Below are positions 52,754 to 60,254 of a stretch of DNA of 64,000 nucleotides, in pieces (within the stretch, counting starts at the first letter, position 1; each line of letters begins with the position of its first letter). The notes under the pieces are model-generated. The model was given only the letters and a program-made list of their open reading frames with translations. It did not search any database and had not been told where the DNA came from. Position numbers and translations under genes: made by a program. The DNA is taken from contig CBFHTK010000004.1 of the NCBI GenBank assembly GCA_965658745.1, forward strand, positions 170,786-234,785. The letters are read 5' to 3'. The DNA comes from JAHDFB01 sp965658745 (GTDB lineage: Bacteria > Bacteroidota > Bacteroidia > Chitinophagales > Saprospiraceae).

Positions 52754-53686
52754 CTAATTCTCCAATAGAAAATTGAGCGGAATATGCAATCGCTTTTTCC
52801 AAGCATCTTCACTGTGATTTTCTCCTAGAAAGTACCTTGTTAGCCAATTGTTACTTTCATAACCTCTTTCCTTCATAATGCTATCGACATTTCTCTGAAT
52901 CTCCGGATAAAAGGCATCGAGTGTTTGATCGCCACAGTCGAAATAAAATTTATGCGATTTTGGACTTGGCAGATTTTGACGCAGGTACGCTTGAAATGCA
53001 TCTGGTACAGGATTGTTTTCCAAAGTAAATGTGCCTAACCAGTGCGTTGACAAGCAAGCAGCACCACCAAATATTTCAGGATATTCGCAGATCCCATACA
53101 TTGAAATGAGGCCTCCCATACTACTACCCGCAATGAACGTATTTTCTCGGTTTGTTTGTACTGAATATTTTTGATCAATAAAAGGTTTCAACTCTTCCAC
53201 AATGAATTTCAGATAGTTATCAGATTGTGGTTGGAACATATCCGAAGTTCTACCTGCTTTCTGAAGTTGTGCTTGAACAGTGTCCTTTTCAATTTGCGAT
53301 AACTGCTCAAATGGTTTTTGTGGAAAATAGTCAGGATGTCTTGTTTTGCCGCCGTTCCAGATACCAACCACAATGAACTCTTTAACTTGTTTTGTCAATA
53401 TTAACTCAGATGCAACATCGTCAATGTCCCAAGCTTGCTTGTTCCAAGATTTCGAAGGATCATATAGCATCTGACCGTCGTGCATATATAGAACAGCAAA
53501 ATCTTTAATGCCGTCGTAACTGTCTGGTAACCACACGTCGATATTTCTAGCAGTGACGTATATTGATTCGAAGTTTGTTATGCGGTCAATTTTTCCGTTG
53601 ACAACATTTGGGATGGTTTTCTGTGCCTTGGACGAAGTCGAAATCAACAATGAAGCTAGACACAGGGATATTATTCTATAGATCAT
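52754..53686 (-). CDS. Secreted esterase (alpha/beta hydrolase, esterase D/IroE-like)
   Basis: 310-aa exported serine hydrolase with signal peptide (ISLCLASLLISTSSKAQ). The nucleophile elbow is FIAGSSMGGLISMYG; the oxyanion strand is FAVLYMHDGQMLYD; the catalytic His is in GENHSEDAWKKR. It matches the putative-esterase family (PF00756) that includes esterase D, IroE and antigen 85-like folds. The start at 53686 begins at the signal peptide. The substrate is unknown. Confidence 0.87.
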   Translation of the reverse strand: MIYRIISLCLASLLISTSSKAQKTIPNVVNGKIDRITNFESIYVTARNIDVWLPDSYDGIKDFAVLYMHDGQMLYDPSKSWNKQAWDIDDVASELILTKQVKEFIVVGIWNGGKTRHPDYFPQKPFEQLSQIEKDTVQAQLQKAGRTSDMFQPQSDNYLKFIVEELKPFIDQKYSVQTNRENTFIAGSSMGGLISMYGICEYPEIFGGAACLSTHWLGTFTLENNPVPDAFQAYLRQNLPSPKSHKFYFDCGDQTLDAFYPEIQRNVDSIMKERGYESNNWLTRYFLGENHSEDAWKKRLHIPLNFLLEN

Positions 53687-53768
53687 TTTGCTTTTTTGTA
53701 TGATCAGCAATTAGCGTATCAAAATAACAGGCGATAAGTTGATTACTGAAGGTTCTAGTTGGATACAT

Positions 53769-54335
53769 CTATTTTTCGAAGACAATCATTCGATAATTTG
53801 TTTCGGATTTATGGCCGCTTTCTTGATCTTCAAATACATAAACAAAGCTTTCATCAGCTATTTGTTTTAGGCTCGTTACAGAGCCAACAGCTTCGTTATA
53901 TGTCCCTACTTTACTTCCATTATCTTGGATGCAATTTACGAGTATAGAACCGCTTTTTATCCCAATAATGATATTTTGAATAAGACCTATTTCTTTTTCT
54001 TTGTCCTTTTTAGCGAAATGAAACATACTATCAAGTAAGATTATATCAAATTCAGCAAACTTGTCATACGTATAGATATCGCCAACTTGTCCATCTAAAT
54101 TCAGATTTTCAGCTTTGACTACCTCGTTCATCTGCGCTATTCCAACCGCGGAATGATCTATTACTGTAACATCAAAACCAATTCTAGCTAAGGCAATTGC
54201 ATCTCTCCCTTGTCCGCAACCTAAATCTAGAACTTTTGCTCCTTTAAGAAGATCTTGAAAAAACTTTCTCAATTCTGGATATGGTGCTCCAAATAGTTTT
54301 TCTGTCTGATAATAGTTATCGTAGGGTAGGGTCAT
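53769..54335 (-). CDS. Class I SAM methyltransferase
   Basis: 188-aa methyltransferase. Motif I is VLDLGCGQGRDAIALARIG and motif II VTVIDHSAVG; FDIILLDSMFHF is the motif IV region. The N-terminus (YDNYYQTEKLFG) resembles TehB/thiopurine-methyltransferase-like enzymes. The substrate is unknown. It follows a GNAT gene with a 26-base gap. Confidence 0.85.
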   Translation of the reverse strand: MTLPYDNYYQTEKLFGAPYPELRKFFQDLLKGAKVLDLGCGQGRDAIALARIGFDVTVIDHSAVGIAQMNEVVKAENLNLDGQVGDIYTYDKFAEFDIILLDSMFHFAKKDKEKEIGLIQNIIIGIKSGSILVNCIQDNGSKVGTYNEAVGSVTSLKQIADESFVYVFEDQESGHKSETNYRMIVFEK

Positions 54336-54361
54336 AATTCCGATATTTCTGTATCTGCTTT

Positions 54362-54823
54362 CTATTCTACTAATTTATTTTGTAGGTCTTGCTTAAGATA
54401 GATCATATCAATAAGTTGAATACCATTATCAATCATCGGATGGTCGTAATTGTCGGTGAAGAAATTCTTAATTCGATGCGAGAAAGTAAATCCGCAACTT
54501 TGATAAAAGGATAGGGTAGCAGGTGTTTTACCTGTTCCGACAAACATCGTCTTATAGTCTTTTTTGTAGTAATCTAGAATGAAGTTTACCAAGGCTTTAC
54601 CGTATCCCTTTGCTTGATCTTTGGGATAGATTGCGATGTTTTTCAGCTCGCAGTTTTCATTGTTTTTTGCTACGACAACACAGACACCTTTTAAATCGTT
54701 GTCGTAAAGTGCAAACATATCTCCATCTGATAGATATTTGTCAATCATGTTTTCTTGCTCGTCAGCAAGTAACAAGAGATCTAGAAACTGCTTCGTATTT
54801 TCAGTAATTCTACTTATTTGCAC
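54362..54823 (-). CDS. GNAT-family acetyltransferase
   Basis: 153-aa acetyltransferase. Acetyl-CoA binding loop KDQAKGYGKALVNFIL follows the strand CELKNIAIYP; FVGTGKTPATLSFYQSCGF is the C-terminal motif B region. The start and length fit one GNAT domain. It lies between two methyltransferase genes with short gaps, perhaps an operon of small modifying enzymes. Confidence 0.87.
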   Translation of the reverse strand: MQISRITENTKQFLDLLLLADEQENMIDKYLSDGDMFALYDNDLKGVCVVVAKNNENCELKNIAIYPKDQAKGYGKALVNFILDYYKKDYKTMFVGTGKTPATLSFYQSCGFTFSHRIKNFFTDNYDHPMIDNGIQLIDMIYLKQDLQNKLVE

Positions 54824-54842
54824 TTGAATCTATGTTAGCTGA

Positions 54843-55469
54843 CTACTTTTTTCTGCCTATAAACTGAATCACTTTGCCTATTCCATTGTGATAGATGCCT
54901 TCATTTAATTCAATCTCTACTTCTTCAAGCCTAATTATTTCAAAATCTGGAAAATCTTCCTTTATTGATTCTTTAGAAAACAGCATCTCAAGATTTTTAG
55001 GGCCTCCAACCTTTGGATTTTCAGTTCGATATGGAAGGTGTCCTTTACTGAAACCTTTCAATATAATTATGCCCCCATCCTCAACTAGTTGTGCAAGTTT
55101 TGTGTGATATGTTGATAAGATAGGAGGTGGAAAATGTGCAAAAATCAATGCGACAATGTCGTATTTCTGCTTAGTAAGATCCAAATCAAACAAATTTCCA
55201 AGTTCATAATCGATTTGGACATGCTCTTTTGCGGCAAGCTTGAGAGCCTTTTGTTTTCCTTCATTACTTATATCAAACGCTGTTACTTCCATCCCTCGCT
55301 TGGCAGCAAAAACTGCATTTCGACCTTCTCCTTCAGCGCCAAACAGTATGCTGCCAGTAAGCTGCAATTTTTCGATAGTATTCTTTAGAAATCTGTTTGG
55401 TTTAGTTCCGTATGCATAATCCTCACTTGCATAACGATTATCCCACATCTCCATCATTTTATTTTCCAT
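54843..55469 (-). CDS. Class I SAM methyltransferase, TehB-like
   Basis: 208-aa methyltransferase. The start MWDNRYASEDYAYGTKPN is typical of the TehB-like small-methyltransferase group. Motif I is variant, ILFGAEGEGRNAVFAA, followed by VTAFDISNEG and DIVALIFAHFPP. Members are often annotated as tellurite-resistance or thiopurine methyltransferases without proof. It is the first of the three reverse genes (methyltransferase, GNAT, methyltransferase). Confidence 0.85.
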   Translation of the reverse strand: MENKMMEMWDNRYASEDYAYGTKPNRFLKNTIEKLQLTGSILFGAEGEGRNAVFAAKRGMEVTAFDISNEGKQKALKLAAKEHVQIDYELGNLFDLDLTKQKYDIVALIFAHFPPPILSTYHTKLAQLVEDGGIIILKGFSKGHLPYRTENPKVGGPKNLEMLFSKESIKEDFPDFEIIRLEEVEIELNEGIYHNGIGKVIQFIGRKK

Positions 55470-55618
55470 TTCGCATTATTTGACAATATCACAGTATATC
55501 GGCTAGCGATAATCAGCGCTGTAAAAAAGGATCGCTATTTCTGTCAGCTCAGCTATCTTGAATATTCAGTTAGATCCATAGTAAGTGCAATCTAATTCGA
55601 AAACTCGAATCCAGCTCT

Positions 55619-55888
55619 CTACAATTTACAAATTTCGTCAATTGCTTTTTGAAACCTCTTCAAACTCTTCATAAATTTCTCTTTGCGAGTCAATTCGGCA
55701 ATCTTAGCTTCTTTAAAGAAATGATGAAAAGATGGTAGATAATGATCTGAAATAATATTTGCACCGAAACTTGGGAATATTTCATTGGAGACTTTCACCA
55801 AAAATATTTCAGTCAATTCATATCCCATTCCAGTATGTCCACCCGTAATTATGTAATCATTTTGAATACTTTTAGTGGGACGAATTAT
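55619..55888 (-). pseudogene. SDR-like remnant downstream of DoxX
   Basis: Reading down from the DoxX stop, the frame gives SIQNDYIITGGHTGMGYELT, a clear dinucleotide-binding start (TGGxxGxG) of an SDR. No ATG stands before that motif; the first ATG is inside it (55828). After about 30 residues the match to SDRs ends and a Phe/Lys-rich tail of about 55 residues follows, with no NNAG or YxxxK. The whole frame is about 88 codons, against about 230-250 for an intact SDR. I read it as an internally deleted gene. Confidence 0.6.
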
Positions 55889-56280
55889 TTAGAAGAAATA
55901 GGTGCTTTGGTTAATCTTCCCCATGCGATGAAAGATGCTAGCGCAAATAGTACAATATTTGGAGCAAATGATTCGCCGTTTGAAATGTGATAAATAGAAG
56001 CTAGTACCATGACGAGCGCCAAGGCAGCGCCAGCAATTGGAGTTAGGACTGGTTTTATTCGTAACAGCGCCGGCAGGATTAACCCTATGCCCCCTAGTAC
56101 TTCGCTAATACCAATAAAACGAACCATTACTTCTGAGAATGAATTGACAAACGACATACCGTTTGCTGCAAGTTCATCGATTGGTGAGGTCATCTTCATA
56201 AAACCTGCCATTATAAATGCAGCAGCTAACAAACCTTGAGCAATCCACAATGCAATGTTTAGTCCTTTTGATTTTTTCAT
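55885..56280 (-). CDS. DoxX-family membrane protein
   Basis: 131-aa protein with four membrane helices: LNIALWIAQGLLAAAFIMAG, VMVRFIGISEVLGGIGLIL, VLTPIAGAALALVMVLASIY, APNIVLFALASFIAW. The MKM-SP after helix 1 and GISEVLGGIGL are family-typical. The start at 56280 is the one that begins just before helix 1. DoxX-like proteins are tied to oxidative stress or quinone-linked oxidation in some bacteria. A Crp/Fnr regulator gene lies upstream by 89 bases, a common neighbour. Confidence 0.85.
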   Translation of the reverse strand: MKKSKGLNIALWIAQGLLAAAFIMAGFMKMTSPIDELAANGMSFVNSFSEVMVRFIGISEVLGGIGLILPALLRIKPVLTPIAGAALALVMVLASIYHISNGESFAPNIVLFALASFIAWGRLTKAPISSK

Positions 56281-56369
56281 TTTTATTTGATTTTGTTTAA
56301 AGATATACGCAAAGTTACGAGGTGATAGAGGACCTCGCATTAATGTATATTAAGAAATGGCTTGTGATT

Positions 56370-56834
56370 CTATTTTTTAGTTCTTAGTCTTTTTGCGTTT
56401 GACAATGCTTCGGGTGTGATGCCAAGGTAGGAGGCTATGAGCCTCTGGGGGACCCTCTGCGTTATGTCGGGATACGTTTCGACAAAATGCTCATAACGTT
56501 CAATTGCTGAGGCGCTCATGAGCATGATGATCCTCTTTTGAAGAACTGCTAGTCTTTTAATTAATTTTTGGGGATCAGTAACAGATGCCGTTTTCTTCTC
56601 CATTTGCACAACGACTGAATCCTCCAATGCATCAATATATAGTTCAGATATTTTATCAGGTGCTACACTATCAGCAATAATCCAATTCTCAGGTGCGAAC
56701 ATGTAGATATGCTCTTTGCCTTTTACATCGATTGAATAGCTCCTCAAAAGACCAGATTCAACGACATAGAACTTAGTACTCAAGTCACCTTTTCGCTGTA
56801 AGATCTGACCTTTTTTAACTTTGATTGTTTTCAT
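56370..56834 (-). CDS. Crp/Fnr-family regulator, N-terminally short
   Basis: 154-aa regulator. The cNMP-binding-like beta-roll is visible (VKKGQILQRKGDLSTKFYVV, SGLLRSYSI, KEHIYMFAPENWIIADS) and the C-terminal helix-turn-helix is VPQRLIASYLGITPEALSN. Usual Bacteroidota relatives have about 190 aa with a further 30 N-terminal residues (start of the roll) that are absent here; the frame is open upstream to a TAG at about 56891 but has no start codon. It may be shortened but functional, or be decaying with its neighbours. Likely controls the DoxX gene just below. Confidence 0.75.
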   Translation of the reverse strand: MKTIKVKKGQILQRKGDLSTKFYVVESGLLRSYSIDVKGKEHIYMFAPENWIIADSVAPDKISELYIDALEDSVVVQMEKKTASVTDPQKLIKRLAVLQKRIIMLMSASAIERYEHFVETYPDITQRVPQRLIASYLGITPEALSNAKRLRTKK

Positions 56835-56874
56835 TTCTTTTGATGTTCTGTGCTGTGATAGAATAGAATCTGAA

Positions 56875-57243
56875 TTAAGTATCTGCGCCTAGTAGTAGTT
56901 GAGCGTTTACATTCTTCTCATTTTTCATACTGGTTTGATTAGTATCAATTCCAATACTAGAATTCCTATTCATATTGTCCAATTTATTGCAAAGTTTCCA
57001 ATAATTAGATCTCATTCCTTCTGAAATTGAGAAATCTTTGAGGATATAATACAAATTGAGTTCAAGTTGAGCGTTTGGACCTAGTAGCCCGCTGACATCG
57101 ATATTTAATCTGGATGTTTATCTCAAATTGGTTCTCAAAGTCATATACTCAAGTTTGGTGGATGGTATGTCCCGACCAAAGATCAGCGTTGGATTTAGGC
57201 TATTTTGATCTTCGGAAACTATTACTACATCCAACGCTCTTTT
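56875..57243 (-). pseudogene. Possible decayed coding frame with one internal stop
   Basis: Directly after the stop at 57244 and in the same frame, the reverse strand reads 41 codons, a TAA (57118-57120), then about 80 more codons to a TAA at 56875. Readable pieces are DVVIVSEDQNSLNPTLIFG and NAQLELNLYYILKDFSI. I recognise no family. Stops would be expected more often by chance at this base composition, so it may be worn-out coding DNA. Low certainty. Confidence 0.3.
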
Positions 57244-57759
57244 TTAGATGTTGTTTTCGGCAAGATCTTTAGCAAGACTTGATTTCTTTAGTCTTCGATT
57301 TTTTATCATATAGTGAATATCATATTTGTTGTCAATCACGAGTTGGATATAGAAGTAGTTTATATGTTCCAGAATTGCAAAGATACTTGCTAGAACACCC
57401 CATAAGAACATATCGTTCGTGGTGATTTTCCAGTCTTGAATATAGAGTTGGATTATGAAGACAGGCAGCATGAAAGCAATCAAGAGCCAATTTTGGCTTT
57501 TTGATTTTTTAAAGAATTTCATGTTGCTGTCTTGGTCTATATTAACTTCTTGGAGACGAGATTATTTTAGTTTCCAATAATGCTGCCCCTGGTACAGAAT
57601 AACTGTACAAACAATCATTCCGTACATCAAAAGTATGATGTCGCTGATCTCGTTTGTGAGCAATTGATAGATCATAAGGACTGGAAATGTCACATAGGCA
57701 TGAAACTTCTCAGTGGGGTAATACCATTTGAGTCTGTTTATCAATCGAGTTTTACTCAT
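57244..57759 (-). pseudogene. Small membrane protein interrupted by one in-frame stop
   Basis: Two open frames, 57562-57759 and 57244-57522, lie in the same reading frame, separated only by one TAA (57562-57564) and 13 sense codons. Read through, they give one coherent protein of about 171 residues: LINRLKWYYPTEKFHAYVTF, two membrane helices, QGQHYWKLK-stop-SRLQEVNIDQ, basic MKFFKKSKSQNWLL, two more helices, LEHINYFYIQLVIDNKYD and a C-terminal KKSSLAKDLAENN. This order fits a four-helix membrane protein family of Bacteroidota as I remember it. A single base change (for example TTA to TAA) explains the stop. Restart at the internal ATG (57522) could also make a two-helix half. Confidence 0.65.
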
Positions 57760-57765
57760 TACTCT

Positions 57766-57897
57766 CTAGTCTTCATTTAACATTAAAGACTCTTCAGAAA
57801 TGGGACTATAATCTTTTGTATTATTCTCGATAGTATTCTTGAGATTCTTGAGATTTGTGTCTTCTTGTGCTTTGATAGAGCCTCCCATTAGGCCCAT
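57766..57897 (-). CDS. Possible 43-aa small ORF
   Basis: An ATG at 57897 opens a 43-codon frame ending in TAG (57766-57768), 6 bases before the start of the interrupted membrane protein and in the same frame. The product is polar and acidic (EDTNLKNLKNTIENNTKDY, EESLMLNED). No family recognised. It overlaps the end of the GNAT remnant in another frame. It could be a small gene or the residue of a longer one. Confidence 0.25.
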   Translation of the reverse strand: MGLMGGSIKAQEDTNLKNLKNTIENNTKDYSPISEESLMLNED

Positions 57898-58418
57898 GAA
57901 AGATCATGTATTTCCTTTCGTTTGACTTTTTCGATGTGCTCTTTAGGACTTAGTTCATGAGCGGATTTGTGATAATTGGGAATTCTGCCGCCAAATGCGA
58001 TTCCTCTCAAATTGAGTTTCTCTGTTAGCTCTTTTCGATAGTCATACAACCTGCGACCGAGGCGCAAGCCCCTGTATTCCGTTTTGATAAAGACATCAAT
58101 TCCGTATAGTACGTCGCCGTCTTTTTGATGCGTGTCAAAAGTATACTTTCCAGTAATTTCTCGATATGTATGATTTCCATCAAATTCGTCATAGTTCATC
58201 ATAATGGACAGCGCACAACCAGCCAATTCGTTATTTATTTTTATAACAACCTGACCCTCTGGAAATTTATTGATTAGCGATTTTATATGGGATTCTTCCC
58301 AATATGGATCTGGCATAGTAGGGTAGGCCTGAACCATCGCAGCTTTCAGTTCTTTGTAATCGTCTATGGTTAAGAACTGAAGTTCAATGTTCTCTATATT
58401 TTCTAGTATTGTATCTTT
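57888..58418 (-). pseudogene. GNAT domain of a GNAT-nitrilase fusion, nitrilase half lost
   Basis: The reverse frame matches the N-terminal half of the about 500-aa 'GNAT acetyltransferase / carbon-nitrogen hydrolase' proteins of Bacteroidota: YWEESHIKSLINKFPEGQ, EITGKYTFDTH, DVLYGIDVFIKTEYRGLRLG (one block of 20), FGGRIPNYHKSAHELSPKEH, EKVKRKEIHD. It stops (LSWA-TAA) where the family passes into the nitrilase domain, and nothing like a nitrilase follows. At the 5' end the sense (IELQFLTIDDYKELKAAM) continues upstream of the first ATG (58337) with no start codon before it meets the deoxyhypusine-synthase-like stop. Both ends are thus damaged. It may have been the fourth gene of the polyamine operon. 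Confidence 0.7.
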
Positions 58419-58429
58419 TGATTTTGGGG

Positions 58430-59407
58430 TTAATACCCCAATAAATAAGCGAAAATCAGAGGAGCAACGATCGTTGCATCCGACTCAACGATGAACTTAG
58501 GTGTATTTTCATCCAACTTCCCCCAAGTGATTTTCTCATTTGGAACAGCACCTGAATATGAACCATAGCTTGTCGTGGAATCCGAAATCTGACAGAAGTA
58601 GCTCCAAAATGGGGTGTCAGTCAATTCCATGTCTTGATATAACATCGGAACGACACAAATAGGGAAGTCACCTGCGATACCACCGCCAATTTGAAAGAAC
58701 CCGACTCCATGTTCCTTTGTGTTCTTTGTATACCAATCGGCCAAATAGGTCATGTATTCAATACCTGATTTTACGGTTGATGCTTTCAGTTCTTGCTTCA
58801 TACAGTATGAAGCGAAAATGTTTCCTATTGTAGAGTCTTCCCAGCCTGGTACAACAATAGGAAGGTTTTTCTCTGCAGCAGCTAACATCCAGCTATTCTT
58901 AGGATCTATCTCATAGTATTGCTCCAATACACCTGACAAAAGCATTTTGTACATGTATTCATGCGGTAAATAGCGTTCCCCTTTACTTTCTGCCTCTTTC
59001 CAAATGTCAAAAATGTGCTCTTGCAGTCTTCTGAATGCTTCATGTTCTGGAATGCATGTGTCTGTTACTCGATTCAATCCTTGGTCGAGTAATTTGCGCT
59101 CTTGCAAGGGCGTAAGGTCTCTATATTCAGGAATGCGCTTATAGTGTGAGTGCGCAACTAGGTTCATGATATCTTCTTCAAGATTGGCTCCAGTACATGA
59201 AATAATGTCAACTTTGTCTTGCCTGATCATCTCAGCGAGTGTTTTACCTAGTTCTGCAGTACTCATTGCACCCGCAAGTGTAATCATCATCTTGTTACCA
59301 GCTTCCAATTGTGCTTCATATCCTCTTGCTGCATCAACAAGACTAGCTGAGTTGAAGTGCTTGAAGTTTTCAAGCATAAACTGTGAAATTTTACCTTTAT
59401 TTTCCAT
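58430..59407 (-). CDS. Deoxyhypusine synthase-like enzyme, possible homospermidine/spermidine-forming
   Basis: 325-aa NAD-dependent enzyme of the deoxyhypusine synthase fold. The lysine that forms the aminobutyl imine is Lys297 in EKITWGKL, the equivalent of EAVSWGK in eukaryotes; NAD contacts are in LAGAMSTAEL, SCTGANLEED and FQIGGGIAGDFP. Bacteria lack eIF5A, and bacterial members of this family are known or proposed to transfer the aminobutyl group to small amines (homospermidine synthase). Overlap by 11 bases with agmatinase, which makes putrescine, fits that use. The exact product (homospermidine or another polyamine) is inference. Confidence 0.85.
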   Translation of the reverse strand: MENKGKISQFMLENFKHFNSASLVDAARGYEAQLEAGNKMMITLAGAMSTAELGKTLAEMIRQDKVDIISCTGANLEEDIMNLVAHSHYKRIPEYRDLTPLQERKLLDQGLNRVTDTCIPEHEAFRRLQEHIFDIWKEAESKGERYLPHEYMYKMLLSGVLEQYYEIDPKNSWMLAAAEKNLPIVVPGWEDSTIGNIFASYCMKQELKASTVKSGIEYMTYLADWYTKNTKEHGVGFFQIGGGIAGDFPICVVPMLYQDMELTDTPFWSYFCQISDSTTSYGSYSGAVPNEKITWGKLDENTPKFIVESDATIVAPLIFAYLLGY

Positions 59408-60254
59408 GAAATTTGTATGATAATAGTTTGTAATAGAGTTTTGAAACTAAGAAGCCTGGTGCTTTTAAGCCTTCAATCGGAGCAAATTCGACGATGTCAA
59501 ATCCTACGATATTTTTGGTTTCAAAAACCATTCTTAAATATGTGATGACAGTATTCCAATCAAGACCGCCTGGTTCAGGAGTTCCTGTTGCTGGCATGAT
59601 CGAAGGATCAAATGCATCTAAGTCAATGGATAGATATACATTCTCGGTCATTTTATCAATGGATTCTTGCATCCATTTCGTCTGTCCATAGATAGCTTCC
59701 GCAAAATAGCATTGATCATAATTCATATATTGTTTTTCGCTGCTATCCATGCTTCTAATTCCAACCTGCATCAAATTCGTAGTCTTACTTGCTCGATGCA
59801 TCGCACAAGCATGGTTGAATTCTGAACCTAGATAGGACTTTCTTAAATCAGCATGAGCGTCCAATTGCAAAACGGTTAGATTTTTAAATTTTTCACTAAA
59901 TGCGTCGATAATTCCTATACTAACGGAATGCTCTCCACCCAGAAAACTGAGAAATTTGTTTGTTTTTAGTAGTTCCTTTGTTTTGGCGTAAACTGTTTGA
60001 TATACTTTTTCTGGGCTGTCTTTTTCCTTAATTGGAGGTAAAACGTGAATACCTTTCTTGTAAACCTCAGAATCTGTTTCTATGTCATAAAGCTCCATGT
60101 TTTCAGATGCTTCGATGAAGTCACCTAGGGCTTCATCCGCTCCTTTTCCCCATGTACTTGTTCCGTCATATGGAATTGATTGCAAGAGGACGGCAGCTTG
60201 ATTGTAGGCTGAATGTTCTGGAGCTAATCCAGCAAAAACGACTTCTTTATTCAT
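59397..60254 (-). CDS. speB: Agmatinase (arginase/ureohydrolase family)
   Basis: 285-aa binuclear Mn enzyme removing urea from agmatine to give putrescine. Metal ligands: His in GGEHSVSIG, Asp and His in LQLDAHADLR (Asp, His, Asp), and the pair in LSIDLDAFDPSIMPATGTPEPGG, written here as LSIDLDAFDP and GTPEPGG. Arginase and agmatinase share these; the upstream arginine decarboxylase makes agmatinase the better call. It overlaps the decarboxylase gene by 8 bases and the deoxyhypusine-synthase-like gene by 11. Confidence 0.92.
   Translation of the reverse strand: MNKEVVFAGLAPEHSAYNQAAVLLQSIPYDGTSTWGKGADEALGDFIEASENMELYDIETDSEVYKKGIHVLPPIKEKDSPEKVYQTVYAKTKELLKTNKFLSFLGGEHSVSIGIIDAFSEKFKNLTVLQLDAHADLRKSYLGSEFNHACAMHRASKTTNLMQVGIRSMDSSEKQYMNYDQCYFAEAIYGQTKWMQESIDKMTENVYLSIDLDAFDPSIMPATGTPEPGGLDWNTVITYLRMVFETKNIVGFDIVEFAPIEGLKAPGFLVSKLYYKLLSYKFHGK

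Noticed and set aside
53769..55469. Defence or antibiotic-modification island made of two methyltransferases and a GNAT
   Set aside because: Ordinary small enzymes without nuclease, toxin, integrase or composition shift; nothing marks them as a system.
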